DNA of 23,704 bases. It comes from an uncultured Collinsella sp. GTDB lineage: Bacteria; Actinomycetota; Coriobacteriia; Coriobacteriales; Coriobacteriaceae. The DNA lies in assembly GCA_900751755.1 (NCBI GenBank), contig CAADSP010000099.1, positions 1-23,704 of the forward strand, in the 5' to 3' direction. Every line of letters starts with the position of its first letter. Positions within the stretch are counted from its first letter, which is position 1. Both the position numbers and the translations under genes were made by a program. Positions 1 through 7,198 of this stretch are shown one piece after another. Under the pieces are notes generated by a model. The model made no database searches and had not been told where the DNA came from. It was given only the letters and a program-made list of their open reading frames with translations.

Positions 1-828
1 GCCGACAAGGGTAGCGCCGCCGCTGCCGAGTTCGTCTCCGGCGAGGTGACCTACGACGGTGCCTCCTCGTTCCAGGCTCTCGTCGAGGCTGCTGCCGAGA
101 AGTTCATGGACGCCAACCCCGATGTCTCCGTCTCCGGCTCGGGTAACGGTTCGGGCAAGGGCCTGACCGCCGTCGCCGCAGGCACCGTCACCATCGGTAA
201 TTCCGATGTCTTCGCCGAGACCAAGCTCGAGGCCGATCAGGTCAAGAACCTCGTCGACCACGAGGTTGCCGTCGTGGGCATGGGTCCTGTTGTCTCCAAG
301 AACGTGACGGTCGACGACCTGTCCCTCGAGCAGCTCAAGGGCATCTTCTCCGGCCAGATCACCAACTGGAAGGAGGTCGGCGGCGACGACGTCAAGATCG
401 TCGTTCTCAACCGCAAGGCTGGCTCCGGCACCCGTGCCACCTTCGAGGCCGCCGTTTTTGGCGACGAGGCCGTCGACTTTAAGGGCGACGCCGAGCTCGA
501 CAAGTCCGGCGATGTCCAGACTCAGATGGCCAGCGCCGATAACGCCATCTCCTACCTCGACTTCTCGCACTTCGATGACTCCAAGTTCAACGCCATCAAG
601 GTCGAGGGCGTCGAGCCCAAGAGCAAGAACGTCACCGACGACTCCTTCAAGATCTGGGCGACCGAGCACATGTACTGCGCAAAGGACGCCGACGGGGCCA
701 CCAAGGCCTTCCTGGAGTTCATGCTTTCCGACGACGTCCAGGGCAAGCTCGTCGAGGAGCAGGGCTTTATCCCCGTCTCTGCCATGAAGGTCGTCAAGGA
801 CGCCAGCGGCAAGGTCTCCGCTAAATAA
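1..828 (+). CDS. pstS: Phosphate ABC transporter substrate-binding protein PstS (5' partial)
   Basis: Extracellular phosphate-binding lipoprotein of the high-affinity Pst importer. The frame is open from base 1, so the signal peptide and start lie upstream; the GTG at 46 is an internal valine. The visible part begins ADKGSAAAAEFVSGEVTYDG and carries the PstS-type phosphate-binding signatures: GASSFQAL near the start, SGSGNGSGKGLTAVAAGT, the segment VVLNRKAGSGTRATFE (the SGTR loop that contacts phosphate), and ISYLDFS. It ends in TAA at 826-828. pstC starts 24 bp later and pstA and pstB follow, so this is the first gene of a pst operon. In this family the protein is lipid-anchored and hands phosphate to the PstCA channel; that and Pho-type regulation are family knowledge, since the promoter is outside the window. 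Confidence 0.95.
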   Translation, partial: ADKGSAAAAEFVSGEVTYDGASSFQALVEAAAEKFMDANPDVSVSGSGNGSGKGLTAVAAGTVTIGNSDVFAETKLEADQVKNLVDHEVAVVGMGPVVSKNVTVDDLSLEQLKGIFSGQITNWKEVGGDDVKIVVLNRKAGSGTRATFEAAVFGDEAVDFKGDAELDKSGDVQTQMASADNAISYLDFSHFDDSKFNAIKVEGVEPKSKNVTDDSFKIWATEHMYCAKDADGATKAFLEFMLSDDVQGKLVEEQGFIPVSAMKVVKDASGKVSAK

Positions 829-852
829 GTAATCGCCCCGGAAAGGTTTGCA

Positions 853-1761
853 ATGGCAAAACAGCTGCCAAAGCGCGACCTTGAGAACGTGGGCCTGTGC
901 GTCACGGGCGCGTGCGTAGCGCTCGTGACGCTTGTCGTTGCCGCGCTCATCTTTATGGTCGCCCAAAAGGGCCTCTCGGCTTTTGTCAAAGACGGCGTTT
1001 CGGTTGTCGAGTTCTTCACCGGCACCAAGTGGGACCTGGCCAACACAGCCGAAAACGGCCTGCCCTATACCGGCGCCCTGCCCCTGATCGTCACCTCGTT
1101 TGCGGTCATGGTACTCTCTACGCTCATCGCGCTGCCCATCGCCATCGGCTCTGCCATCTTTGCGGTCGAGATCCAACCCAAATTTGGCTCCAAGGTCTTT
1201 CAGCCGCTTATTGAGCTTTTGACCGGCATTCCCTCGGTCGTCTTTGGCCTGATCGGCTTTCACGTGGTCGTCGGTCTTATGAAGAGCGTTTTCCACGTGA
1301 GCACGGGCCTGGGCATCTTGCCCGGCGCCATCGTGCTGGCCGTCATGATCCTGCCGACCATGACCACGCTTTCGGTCGATGGCCTGCGCGCTGTGCCCGA
1401 CAGCTACCGTCAGGGCTCGCTCGCGCTGGGCTACACCCGCTGGCAGACCATCTGGCACGTGGTGCTCAAGTCCGCCATGTCGTCGCTCATGACTGCGGTC
1501 ATCCTTGGCATGACGCGTGCCTTTGGCGAGACGCTCGCCGTGCGCATGGTCATCGGCGGTATCGAGGCCATGCCGACGTCGCTGCTGTCGCCGGCGTCCA
1601 CCATCACCACCACGCTCACCACGTCCATGGCAGTCTATGCCGAGGGCTCGGCCCAGGACGATGTTCTGTGGGCACTCGGCCTGCTGCTGATGGGCATGAG
1701 CCTCATCTTCATCCTGATCATCCACCTTATCGGCCGCAAGGGGGCGAAGGCTCGTGGCTAG
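853..1761 (+). CDS. pstC: Phosphate ABC transporter permease PstC
   Basis: One of the two membrane channel subunits of the Pst phosphate importer, 302 residues, the usual length. The ATG at 853 follows a GGAAAGG ribosome binding site. A hydrophobic segment at about residues 12-40 is followed by an extracytoplasmic stretch and five further hydrophobic segments. The EAA loop that docks on the ATPase is visible as DGLRAVPDSYRQGSLALGYT with the following conserved TRAFGETLAV. Its stop overlaps the pstA start by 8 bp, which indicates translational coupling. It should pair with PstA in the cytoplasmic membrane. Confidence 0.95.
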   Translation: MAKQLPKRDLENVGLCVTGACVALVTLVVAALIFMVAQKGLSAFVKDGVSVVEFFTGTKWDLANTAENGLPYTGALPLIVTSFAVMVLSTLIALPIAIGSAIFAVEIQPKFGSKVFQPLIELLTGIPSVVFGLIGFHVVVGLMKSVFHVSTGLGILPGAIVLAVMILPTMTTLSVDGLRAVPDSYRQGSLALGYTRWQTIWHVVLKSAMSSLMTAVILGMTRAFGETLAVRMVIGGIEAMPTSLLSPASTITTTLTTSMAVYAEGSAQDDVLWALGLLLMGMSLIFILIIHLIGRKGAKARG

Positions 1762-2680
1762 CACACGTATCCACATCGACGAGGCGAGGCTCGGGCGTGT
1801 CCAAAAGCAGGACCGCTTCGCCACGGGCGTGTTGACGGCGATCGTCGCCATCGTCATGCTCATCGTCGTCTCCATGGTGGCCTATATCCTGTTCGAGGGC
1901 ATCTCGACGCTGTTCCAGCCGGGCTTTCTCACGGAGCCGTCGCGCGCCAACGGAACGCAGGGCGGCGTGCTCTACCAGCTGTTCGACTCGTTCTACCTGC
2001 TGCTGATCACTCTAGTCATCTCGGTGCCCATCAGCCTGGGCGGCGCGGTCTTCCTGGTTGAGTACGCGCCGAACGGACCCATCCGCGACATCGCCTCCAC
2101 CGCCATCGAGACGCTGTCCTCGCTGCCTTCCATCGTCGTCGGCATGTTCGGCTTTCTGGTGTTCTCGGTGCAGCTGGGCTGGAAGTACTCCATCATCTCC
2201 GGCGCCGTCGCGCTCACCATGTTCAACATCCCCATCCTGGTGCGCGTGATTCAGCAGGCACTCGAGGACGTGCCGCAGGCCCAGCGCGATGCGTGTCTGG
2301 CCATGGGCCTTACCCGCTGGGAGGCCACGCTGCACATCCTGATCCCCGAGGCCATGCCCGCCATCGTGACCGGCATCGTGCTTTCGGCCGGCCGCGTGTT
2401 TGGCGAGGCCGCGGCGCTGCTCTTTACCTCGGGCATGAGCTCGCCGATGCGTCTGAACTTCTTGAGCTTTAACCTGTCGAGCCCCACTTGCGCCTGGAAT
2501 GTGTTCCGTCCCGGCGAGTCGCTCGCCGTGCATATCTACAAGATCTATGGCGAGGGCAGCCCCGAGGCTCAGCAGATCGTCTGGGGCACCGCGGCACTGC
2601 TGATGATTTGCGTGCTGCTGTTTAACGTAATCGCCCGCATTGTGGGCAAGCAGCTGGCAAGGAAGATGACGGCCGAATGA
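1754..2680 (+). CDS. pstA: Phosphate ABC transporter permease PstA
   Basis: Second channel subunit of the Pst importer, 308 residues. The GTG at 1754 lies inside the end of pstC, giving an 8-bp overlap. Strongly hydrophobic helices begin near residue 28. The cytoplasmic EAA loop reads ALEDVPQAQRDACLAMGLT, followed by the conserved GRVFGEAAALLFTSG that distinguishes PstA-type permeases. The stop TGA is embedded in an ATGA overlap with pstB, so pstC, pstA and pstB are translated as a tightly coupled unit. The segment SSPTCAWNVFRPGESLAVHI matches the usual late periplasmic loop before the last helix. No anomaly seen. Confidence 0.95.
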   Translation: MASTRIHIDEARLGRVQKQDRFATGVLTAIVAIVMLIVVSMVAYILFEGISTLFQPGFLTEPSRANGTQGGVLYQLFDSFYLLLITLVISVPISLGGAVFLVEYAPNGPIRDIASTAIETLSSLPSIVVGMFGFLVFSVQLGWKYSIISGAVALTMFNIPILVRVIQQALEDVPQAQRDACLAMGLTRWEATLHILIPEAMPAIVTGIVLSAGRVFGEAAALLFTSGMSSPMRLNFLSFNLSSPTCAWNVFRPGESLAVHIYKIYGEGSPEAQQIVWGTAALLMICVLLFNVIARIVGKQLARKMTAE

Positions 2681-3549
2681 GCGAGATGAATGTAACGCCT
2701 GCAACCGAAGCGGCATCGTCCGACACCCAGGACTTCCTGTCGAGCGTGGGGGAGAGCGAGAAGCGCGTGCGCGTGAGCGGCAAGGCCGTGAGCGACGAGG
2801 TCGTGCTCTCCACCAAGGACGTCAACGTGTACTATGGCGACCACCATGCACTGCACAATACGTCGCTCGACTTCCACAAGGGCGAGATCACGGCGCTCAT
2901 CGGGCCTTCGGGCTGCGGTAAGTCGACCTTCTTGCGCAGCCTCAACCTCATGAATCGCGAGATTCGCGGCTGCCGCGTGGAGGGCGAGATCAACTACCGC
3001 GGGCGCAACGTGAACACCAAGGCCGAAAACACCTACGAGCTGCGTCGCTCCATTGGCATGGTGTTCCAGCAGCCCAACCCGTTCCGCAAGTCCATTCGCG
3101 ACAACATCACGTTTGCGCCAAAGCGTCACGGCATTACCGACCGCGACGAGCTTGATCGCATGGTCGAGGAAAGCCTGCGTGGTGCGGCGCTGTGGGACGA
3201 GGTCAAGGACAAGCTCGACAAGAGCGCCTACGCGCTTTCGGGCGGCCAGCAGCAGCGTCTGTGCATTGCGCGCACGCTGGCGCTCAACCCCGACGTGATC
3301 CTGTTTGACGAGCCCTGCTCGGCGCTCGACCCCATCTCGACGTTGGCGATCGAGGACCTTATGTCGTCGATCGTTGCCGACCGCGCCATCGTCATCGTGA
3401 CGCACAACATGGAGCAGGCGTCGCGCGTGTCCAACCGCACGGCGTTCTTCTACATGGGCGATATGGTCGAGTACGACGAGACTGACGAGATTTTCCAACG
3501 GCCCAAGGATAAGCGGCTGAATGATTACCTCACCGGCATGTTCTCCTAG
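2677..3549 (+). CDS. pstB: Phosphate ABC transporter ATP-binding protein PstB
   Basis: Cytoplasmic ATPase that powers PstCA, 290 residues. Visible in order: Walker A GPSGCGKST (76-84), Q-loop VFQQPNPF (129-136), signature ALSGGQQQRLCIAR (186-199), Walker B VILFDEPCSALD (207-218) and the switch histidine in VTHNMEQ (H243). The ATG forms an ATGA overlap with the pstA stop. The ABC fold begins near residue 43, so there is an N-terminal extension of about 40 polar residues that most PstB proteins (about 250-260 residues) lack. A later start is possible, but the overlap favours this one. No phoU follows; a terminator comes instead. Confidence 0.95.
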   Translation: MSEMNVTPATEAASSDTQDFLSSVGESEKRVRVSGKAVSDEVVLSTKDVNVYYGDHHALHNTSLDFHKGEITALIGPSGCGKSTFLRSLNLMNREIRGCRVEGEINYRGRNVNTKAENTYELRRSIGMVFQQPNPFRKSIRDNITFAPKRHGITDRDELDRMVEESLRGAALWDEVKDKLDKSAYALSGGQQQRLCIARTLALNPDVILFDEPCSALDPISTLAIEDLMSSIVADRAIVIVTHNMEQASRVSNRTAFFYMGDMVEYDETDEIFQRPKDKRLNDYLTGMFS

Positions 3550-3567
3550 TCCGGGACATGCTTGAGG

Positions 3568-3593
3568 CCCGCGGCGGCCACGGTTGCCGCGGG
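3568..3593 (+). terminator. GC-rich hairpin ahead of the pst terminator
   Basis: Perfect 8-bp stem CCCGCGGC (3568-3575) with GCCGCGGG (3586-3593) and a 10-nt loop, directly after pstB and just before the U-tailed hairpin. It has no U-run of its own, so it may be a 3' stabilising structure rather than a terminator. Confidence 0.45.
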
Positions 3594-3606
3594 ACTGATT
3601 GGAGAA

Positions 3607-3642
3607 GCGGGTCATCTCTTGTGGGAGATGGCCCGCCTTTTT
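3607..3642 (+). terminator. Rho-independent terminator of the pst operon
   Basis: Twelve-pair stem GCGGGTCATCTC (3607-3618) with GAGATGGCCCGC (3625-3636), containing one G-T wobble and a 6-nt loop, followed immediately by CTTTTT. It closes the pst operon and separates it from the ABC-F gene. Confidence 0.9.
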
Positions 3643-3712
3643 GTGTCGTGTGCGACCCGCCTTTTCGCTGCTATCATGAACAACGTTGAATTTCTACGAA
3701 GGAGCAGGGCAT

Positions 3713-5572
3713 ATGGCGATTCTTTTGGGATGCGATTCCGTCAGCCTAGAGTTTCCCACCAAGCATATTTTCGATAGCGTTACGCTCGGCGTGGGCGAGG
3801 GCGACCGTATTGGTATTGTCGGTAAAAACGGCGACGGTAAGTCGACGCTGCTGAGCGTGCTCGCCGGCACGTTGGAGCCCGACGACGGCCGCGTGACGCA
3901 CCGCCGCGACATCACGATCGGATTGCTCGGCCAAAAGGACAACCTGGTCGATACCGACACCGTGCATCATGCCGTCGTCGGCGACACGCCCGAGTATGAG
4001 TGGGCGTCGAGTCCGCGTACGCGCCAGATTCTGGCTGGCCTTATTAGCGATGTGCCCTGGGAGGGCACGGTGGGCGAGCTTTCGGGCGGCCAGCGCCGTC
4101 GCGTGGACCTTGCGCGCCTGCTGATCGGCGACTACGACGTGCTTATGCTCGACGAGCCCACCAACCACCTGGACATGCGCACCATCAACTGGCTCGCGCG
4201 TCACTTAAAGGCCCGCTGGCAGCGCGGACAGGGCGCGATGCTCGTGGTCACGCACGACCGCTGGTTCTTGGACGAGGTCTGCACCAGCATGTGGGAGGTT
4301 CACGACGGCCAGGTCGATCCCTTCGAGGGCGGCTATTCGGCATACATCCTGCAGCGCGTAGAGCGCGACCGCATGGCCGCGGTTACCGAGGAGCGCCGTC
4401 GCAACATGGCACGCAAGGAGCTCGCGTGGCTGAGCCGCGGTGCCCAGGCGCGCTCCACCAAGCCCAAGTTTCGTGTGGATGCCGCTCGCGAGCTCATCGC
4501 CGACGTACCGCCCGTACGCGACGAGCTGGAGCTTAAGCGTCTGGCGGTGAGCCGCCTGGGCAAGCAGGTTATCGACGTAGTCGACGTGGATGCCGGCTAT
4601 GCGGATACCGATGACGCGCCCAAGCAGGTGCTCTCCGATGTGACCTGGCTCATCGGTGCGGGCGACCGCTATGGTCTTTTGGGTGAAAACGGCGCCGGCA
4701 AGTCGACGCTGCTCGATGTGATTCAGGGCAAGATTGCGCCCACGCGCGGCCGTGTGAAGATTGGCCAGACGGTGCGTTTTGGCGTGCTGTCGCAGCAGCT
4801 CGAAGAGCTCGAGCCCTACATGGGCGACACGATCCGCGAGGTGCTCAGCAACTATAAGAAGTACTACGTCATCGACGGCAAGGAGACTTCGCCCGAGAAG
4901 CTCTGCGAGCGTCTGGGCTTTACGACGCAGCAGCTCTGGAGCCGCATCGGCGACCTTTCGGGCGGTCAGCGCCGTCGCCTGTCGCTGCTGCTGACGATCC
5001 TGGACGAGCCCAACGTGCTCATCCTGGACGAGCCCGGCAACGACCTGGATACCGACATGCTCGCGATTGTCGAGGATCTGCTCGACGGCTGGCCCGGCAC
5101 GCTGATTCTGGTGACGCACGACCGTTTCCTCATGGAGCGCGTGACCGACCAGCAGTGGGCACTGCTCGATGGCCATCTGACGCATATGCCCGGCGGCGTG
5201 GACCAGTACCTGCGCCTGTGCAACGCCACGGCCGAGGGCGAGCCCGTGGGCGCGCCGAGCGCCAAGACCGGCACGTTCGACACCGGTGCCGCGGCGGCTG
5301 CGGCCGAAAAGCCCAAGTCGAGCGGTCAGCCCAACGACCTTTCCAATGCCGAGCGCCAGAAGCTCCGCCGCGAGGTGAGCTCGCTCGAGCGCAAGATGGA
5401 TACGCAGCGCGCCCGCGTGGAGGAGGCCGAGGCCGCGATGGCCCAGGTCGATCCCACCAACTACACGGCGCTCGGCGAGCAGCAGGCAAAGATTGACGAG
5501 GCTCACGCCGCCATGGACGAGTTGGAGATGGCGTGGCTCGAGGCGAGCGAGAAGCTCGAGGGCGAGGAGTAG
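3713..5572 (+). CDS. uup: ABC-F family ATPase, Uup-like
   Basis: Soluble protein with two ABC domains and no membrane segments, 619 residues. ABC1: Walker A GKNGDGKST (37-45), LSGGQ (123-127), Walker B VLMLDEPTNHLD (143-154). ABC2: Walker A GENGAGKST (324-332), LSGGQ (415-419), Walker B VLILDEPGNDLD (435-446). A basic linker (about 230-260, with SRGAQARSTKPKFR) and a charged coiled-coil tail (about 545-619) match the Uup/EttA branch, whose members act on ribosomes or branched DNA structures. The ATG at 3713 is preceded by AAGGAG; a TTG nine codons upstream is in frame but less well placed. The second domain has PGNDLD rather than PTNHLD. An antibiotic-resistance role is not indicated, but the subfamily cannot be fixed by eye. 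Confidence 0.85.
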   Translation: MAILLGCDSVSLEFPTKHIFDSVTLGVGEGDRIGIVGKNGDGKSTLLSVLAGTLEPDDGRVTHRRDITIGLLGQKDNLVDTDTVHHAVVGDTPEYEWASSPRTRQILAGLISDVPWEGTVGELSGGQRRRVDLARLLIGDYDVLMLDEPTNHLDMRTINWLARHLKARWQRGQGAMLVVTHDRWFLDEVCTSMWEVHDGQVDPFEGGYSAYILQRVERDRMAAVTEERRRNMARKELAWLSRGAQARSTKPKFRVDAARELIADVPPVRDELELKRLAVSRLGKQVIDVVDVDAGYADTDDAPKQVLSDVTWLIGAGDRYGLLGENGAGKSTLLDVIQGKIAPTRGRVKIGQTVRFGVLSQQLEELEPYMGDTIREVLSNYKKYYVIDGKETSPEKLCERLGFTTQQLWSRIGDLSGGQRRRLSLLLTILDEPNVLILDEPGNDLDTDMLAIVEDLLDGWPGTLILVTHDRFLMERVTDQQWALLDGHLTHMPGGVDQYLRLCNATAEGEPVGAPSAKTGTFDTGAAAAAAEKPKSSGQPNDLSNAERQKLRREVSSLERKMDTQRARVEEAEAAMAQVDPTNYTALGEQQAKIDEAHAAMDELEMAWLEASEKLEGEE

Positions 5573-5578
5573 GCGAGG

Positions 5579-6349
5579 ATGATCAAGGCTGCGTTTTTCG
5601 ATATCGACGGTACGCTGCTGAGCTTTAAGACCCATCGGATTCCGGCGTCGGCGCGGCAGGTGCTCGACAGCTTTCACGAGCAGGGGATTGCGTGCGTGAT
5701 TGCCACGGGTCGCCCGACCTACCAGATGCCGGATTGGCTGCTCGACTTGGGTTGGGATGCGTACATTACGCTTTCGGGCCAGCACTGTTTTGATGTCGAG
5801 GGCGTTTACCGCAGCTGCCCGATCGATCCGGACGACGTCGCGGTGATTGTGGACCAGGTGGCGCAGGGACGTTATGACTCGCTGTGTATGCAGGGCGAGA
5901 ACTCGTTTGTGAACCGCCTATCCGAGCGTGTGATGACGGCCGGCTGCAACGCGGGGATTGTCTACCACGAGGAGCCGTTTGAGCACGCCTTTGACGCACC
6001 GGTCTACCAGTTCTGCGCCTTTGTGGACCCGGCCGACGAGCATATCGTGACCGATGCGGTGGCGCATTCTCTCACTACGCGCTGGTGTGATTTGTTCTGC
6101 GACATTATCCCTGCCAACGGCGGTAAGGACCTGGGCGTGGCGGCGACGCTGGAGCGCCTGGGCATCGATGCGAGCGAGGCGATTGCCTTTGGCGATGGCG
6201 AGAACGACCTGTCGATGTTTTCCGCCGTGGGCACGAGCGTGGCCATGGGCAACGCGCAGGACACGGTGAAGGCTGCAGCGACCTACGTGACGACCGCCGT
6301 GGACGACGACGGAATCTACAACGCCGCAAAGCACTTTGGGCTGCTATAG
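5579..6349 (+). CDS. Cof-type HAD-superfamily phosphatase
   Basis: 256-residue cytosolic phosphatase of the haloacid dehalogenase superfamily, Cof/YidA type with a C2B cap. Motif I is FFDIDGTLL with nucleophile D8 and acid D10. Motif II is ATGR (42-45), motif III is K183 in GGKDLG, and motif IV is AFGDGENDLSM with D206 and D210. The cap lies between about residues 80 and 180. Family members hydrolyse sugar phosphates, PLP or flavin phosphates; the substrate here is not readable from sequence. The ATG begins 6 bp after the ABC-F stop, with GAGGAG at the end of that gene as the probable ribosome binding site, so the two are probably co-transcribed. A terminator follows. Confidence 0.9.
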   Translation: MIKAAFFDIDGTLLSFKTHRIPASARQVLDSFHEQGIACVIATGRPTYQMPDWLLDLGWDAYITLSGQHCFDVEGVYRSCPIDPDDVAVIVDQVAQGRYDSLCMQGENSFVNRLSERVMTAGCNAGIVYHEEPFEHAFDAPVYQFCAFVDPADEHIVTDAVAHSLTTRWCDLFCDIIPANGGKDLGVAATLERLGIDASEAIAFGDGENDLSMFSAVGTSVAMGNAQDTVKAAATYVTTAVDDDGIYNAAKHFGLL

Positions 6350-6365
6350 CTGCGGCTCGACACCT

Positions 6366-6402
6366 GGGGACACTCCTTGCGGGGCGTCCCCATTTTGTTT
6401 TC
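6366..6402 (+). terminator. Rho-independent terminator after the HAD gene
   Basis: GGGGAC (6366-6371) pairs with GTCCCC (6386-6391), with an inner CTCC/GGGG helix closing a TTGC loop. It is followed by ATTTTGTTTT. It lies 17 bp after the HAD stop. Confidence 0.85.
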
Positions 6403-6414
6403 GTCCCGCACGTT

Positions 6415-6463
6415 TTGTGAAACACGGCTAACTTTTAGACAATGTAGTAAGACATGGGCAACT
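6415..6463 (+). promoter_or_regulatory. Candidate promoter and operator repeats of the DtxR/MntR gene
   Basis: TTGTGA (6415-6420), a 17-bp spacer and GACAAT (6438-6443) form a possible sigma-70 promoter; each hexamer matches consensus at 4 of 6 positions. The spacer holds GGCTAACTTTTAG (6426-6438), half of which resembles the GGCTAAC half of a DtxR/IdeR box. GGGCAACTTTTGC follows at 6457-6469, and GGCTAACT recurs at 6498-6505 just before the ribosome binding site. Autoregulation is a plausible inference, not shown. Confidence 0.35.
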
Positions 6464-6529
6464 TTTGCGGTAAAGTATGCTGTGAAAAGTATCCAAAGGC
6501 TAACTAGCAATCATCGCGAAAGGCGGCCC

Positions 6530-6919
6530 ATGGCCCTACGTGAATCCGGAGAAGACTATCTCGAATCGATCTACGTTCTGTCGGAACGTCAGGGCATCGT
6601 GCGCTCGATCGACGTTGCGGAGCATCTCGGCGTAACCAAGGCGAGCGTTTCCAAGGCCATGGCGACGCTGGAGAACAGCGGCTATGTCGAAATGGGCAAG
6701 CGCGACGTTCATCTGACGGAGCGTGGTCTGGAGGTCGCTCGCCAAATGTGGGAGCGTCACTGCTTTTTCGTGGGGCTGCTGGAGGATGCGGGTGTTTCGG
6801 CTGAGGTCGCGTCGCAAGAGGGCTGCCACATGGAGCATTGTCTGAGCGAGGAGAGCTTTGAGAAGCTAAGATCGATGCTGGGACGGGAAGATGTGGCGGG
6901 TCCAACAACGGAAGCCTAA
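6530..6919 (+). CDS. DtxR/MntR-family metal-dependent transcriptional regulator
   Basis: 129-residue repressor-type protein: an N-terminal winged helix (about 5-65, with VAEHLGVTKASVSKAMATLENSGYV cut across residues 29-53) followed by the metal-binding and dimerisation domain. It lacks the SH3-like third domain of DtxR/IdeR, as in MntR. The ATG at 6530 is chosen because GAAAGGCGG precedes it and the family homology starts at once (ESGEDYLESIYVL); the frame is open 51 codons further upstream without homology. Candidate metal ligands by alignment from memory are D9, E12, H77, C99, E102 and H103. D9/E12 look like MntR, while C99 occupies the place of DtxR Cys102 (MntR Glu99). It may sense manganese or iron; the exporter at 13002 and the nitroreductase at 15607 carry candidate sites. 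Confidence 0.85.
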   Translation: MALRESGEDYLESIYVLSERQGIVRSIDVAEHLGVTKASVSKAMATLENSGYVEMGKRDVHLTERGLEVARQMWERHCFFVGLLEDAGVSAEVASQEGCHMEHCLSEESFEKLRSMLGREDVAGPTTEA

Positions 6920-7055
6920 CTGACCCACAGTGGCGCGGAGTTCACGCAAAGCGCGAACCAGCGACCGGGACCAGCGGCCCTTTCGGCCAAGTCCATTTCA
7001 GCTAAGGACCCCCGCCAGCAAGCGATGCCCAAGAACCGCCAGCTGTGTCAATGCA
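6920..7055. other. Non-coding spacer before the nested palindrome
   Basis: No convincing gene. A small hairpin GTTC-CGC/GCG-GAAC is visible at about 6942-6958, and GGCCCTTTCGGCC at about 6976-6988. No U-run follows either. The sequence at 7022-7037 resembles, in inverted orientation, the last codons of the metal ATPase gene at 7204-7222. Confidence 0.5.
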
Positions 7056-7182
7056 GGCCGGGGCCGGGCTTGGTTTTGAAAACACTCCGCAGCGCGAGGC
7101 CCGCCTTTCCGTTGCTCCGCAGGAGCAGGAAAGGCGGGCCTCATGCGCGAGGACGTTTTCAAAACCAAGCCCGGCCCCGGCC
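7056..7182. repeat. 127-nt nested palindrome between convergent genes
   Basis: Outer arms 7056-7083 and 7155-7182 are perfect 28-bp inverted repeats, ending inward in GGTTTTGAAAAC and its complement. Inner arms 7096-7110 and 7128-7142 are perfect over 15 bp (GAGGCCCGCCTTTCC). A third pair TGCTCC/GGAGCA (7113-7118, 7122-7127) closes a 3-nt loop. The DNA could extrude as a cruciform, and either transcript would fold into one long rod. There is no U-run on either side, so it is not a classical terminator. It lies 16 bp from the ATPase stop. Confidence 0.95.
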
Positions 7183-7198
7183 GGACAGCCCACGAACG

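Noticed and set aside
2569..3615. 348-codon open frame on the - strand across pstA/pstB
   Set aside because: Antisense to pstB, with Arg/His/Val-rich composition and no domain; it also runs through the pst terminator region.
3651..3677. TGCGAC ... TATCAT as a promoter for the ABC-F gene
   Set aside because: The spacer is only 15 bp and the -35 match is poor; a promoter must be here, but these hexamers are not convincing enough to list.
4205..5785. 526-codon open frame on the - strand
   Set aside because: It lies antisense to the well-supported ABC-F gene, has low-complexity Arg/His/Leu-rich composition, no recognisable motif and no ribosome binding site. It is a by-product of GC-rich codon bias.
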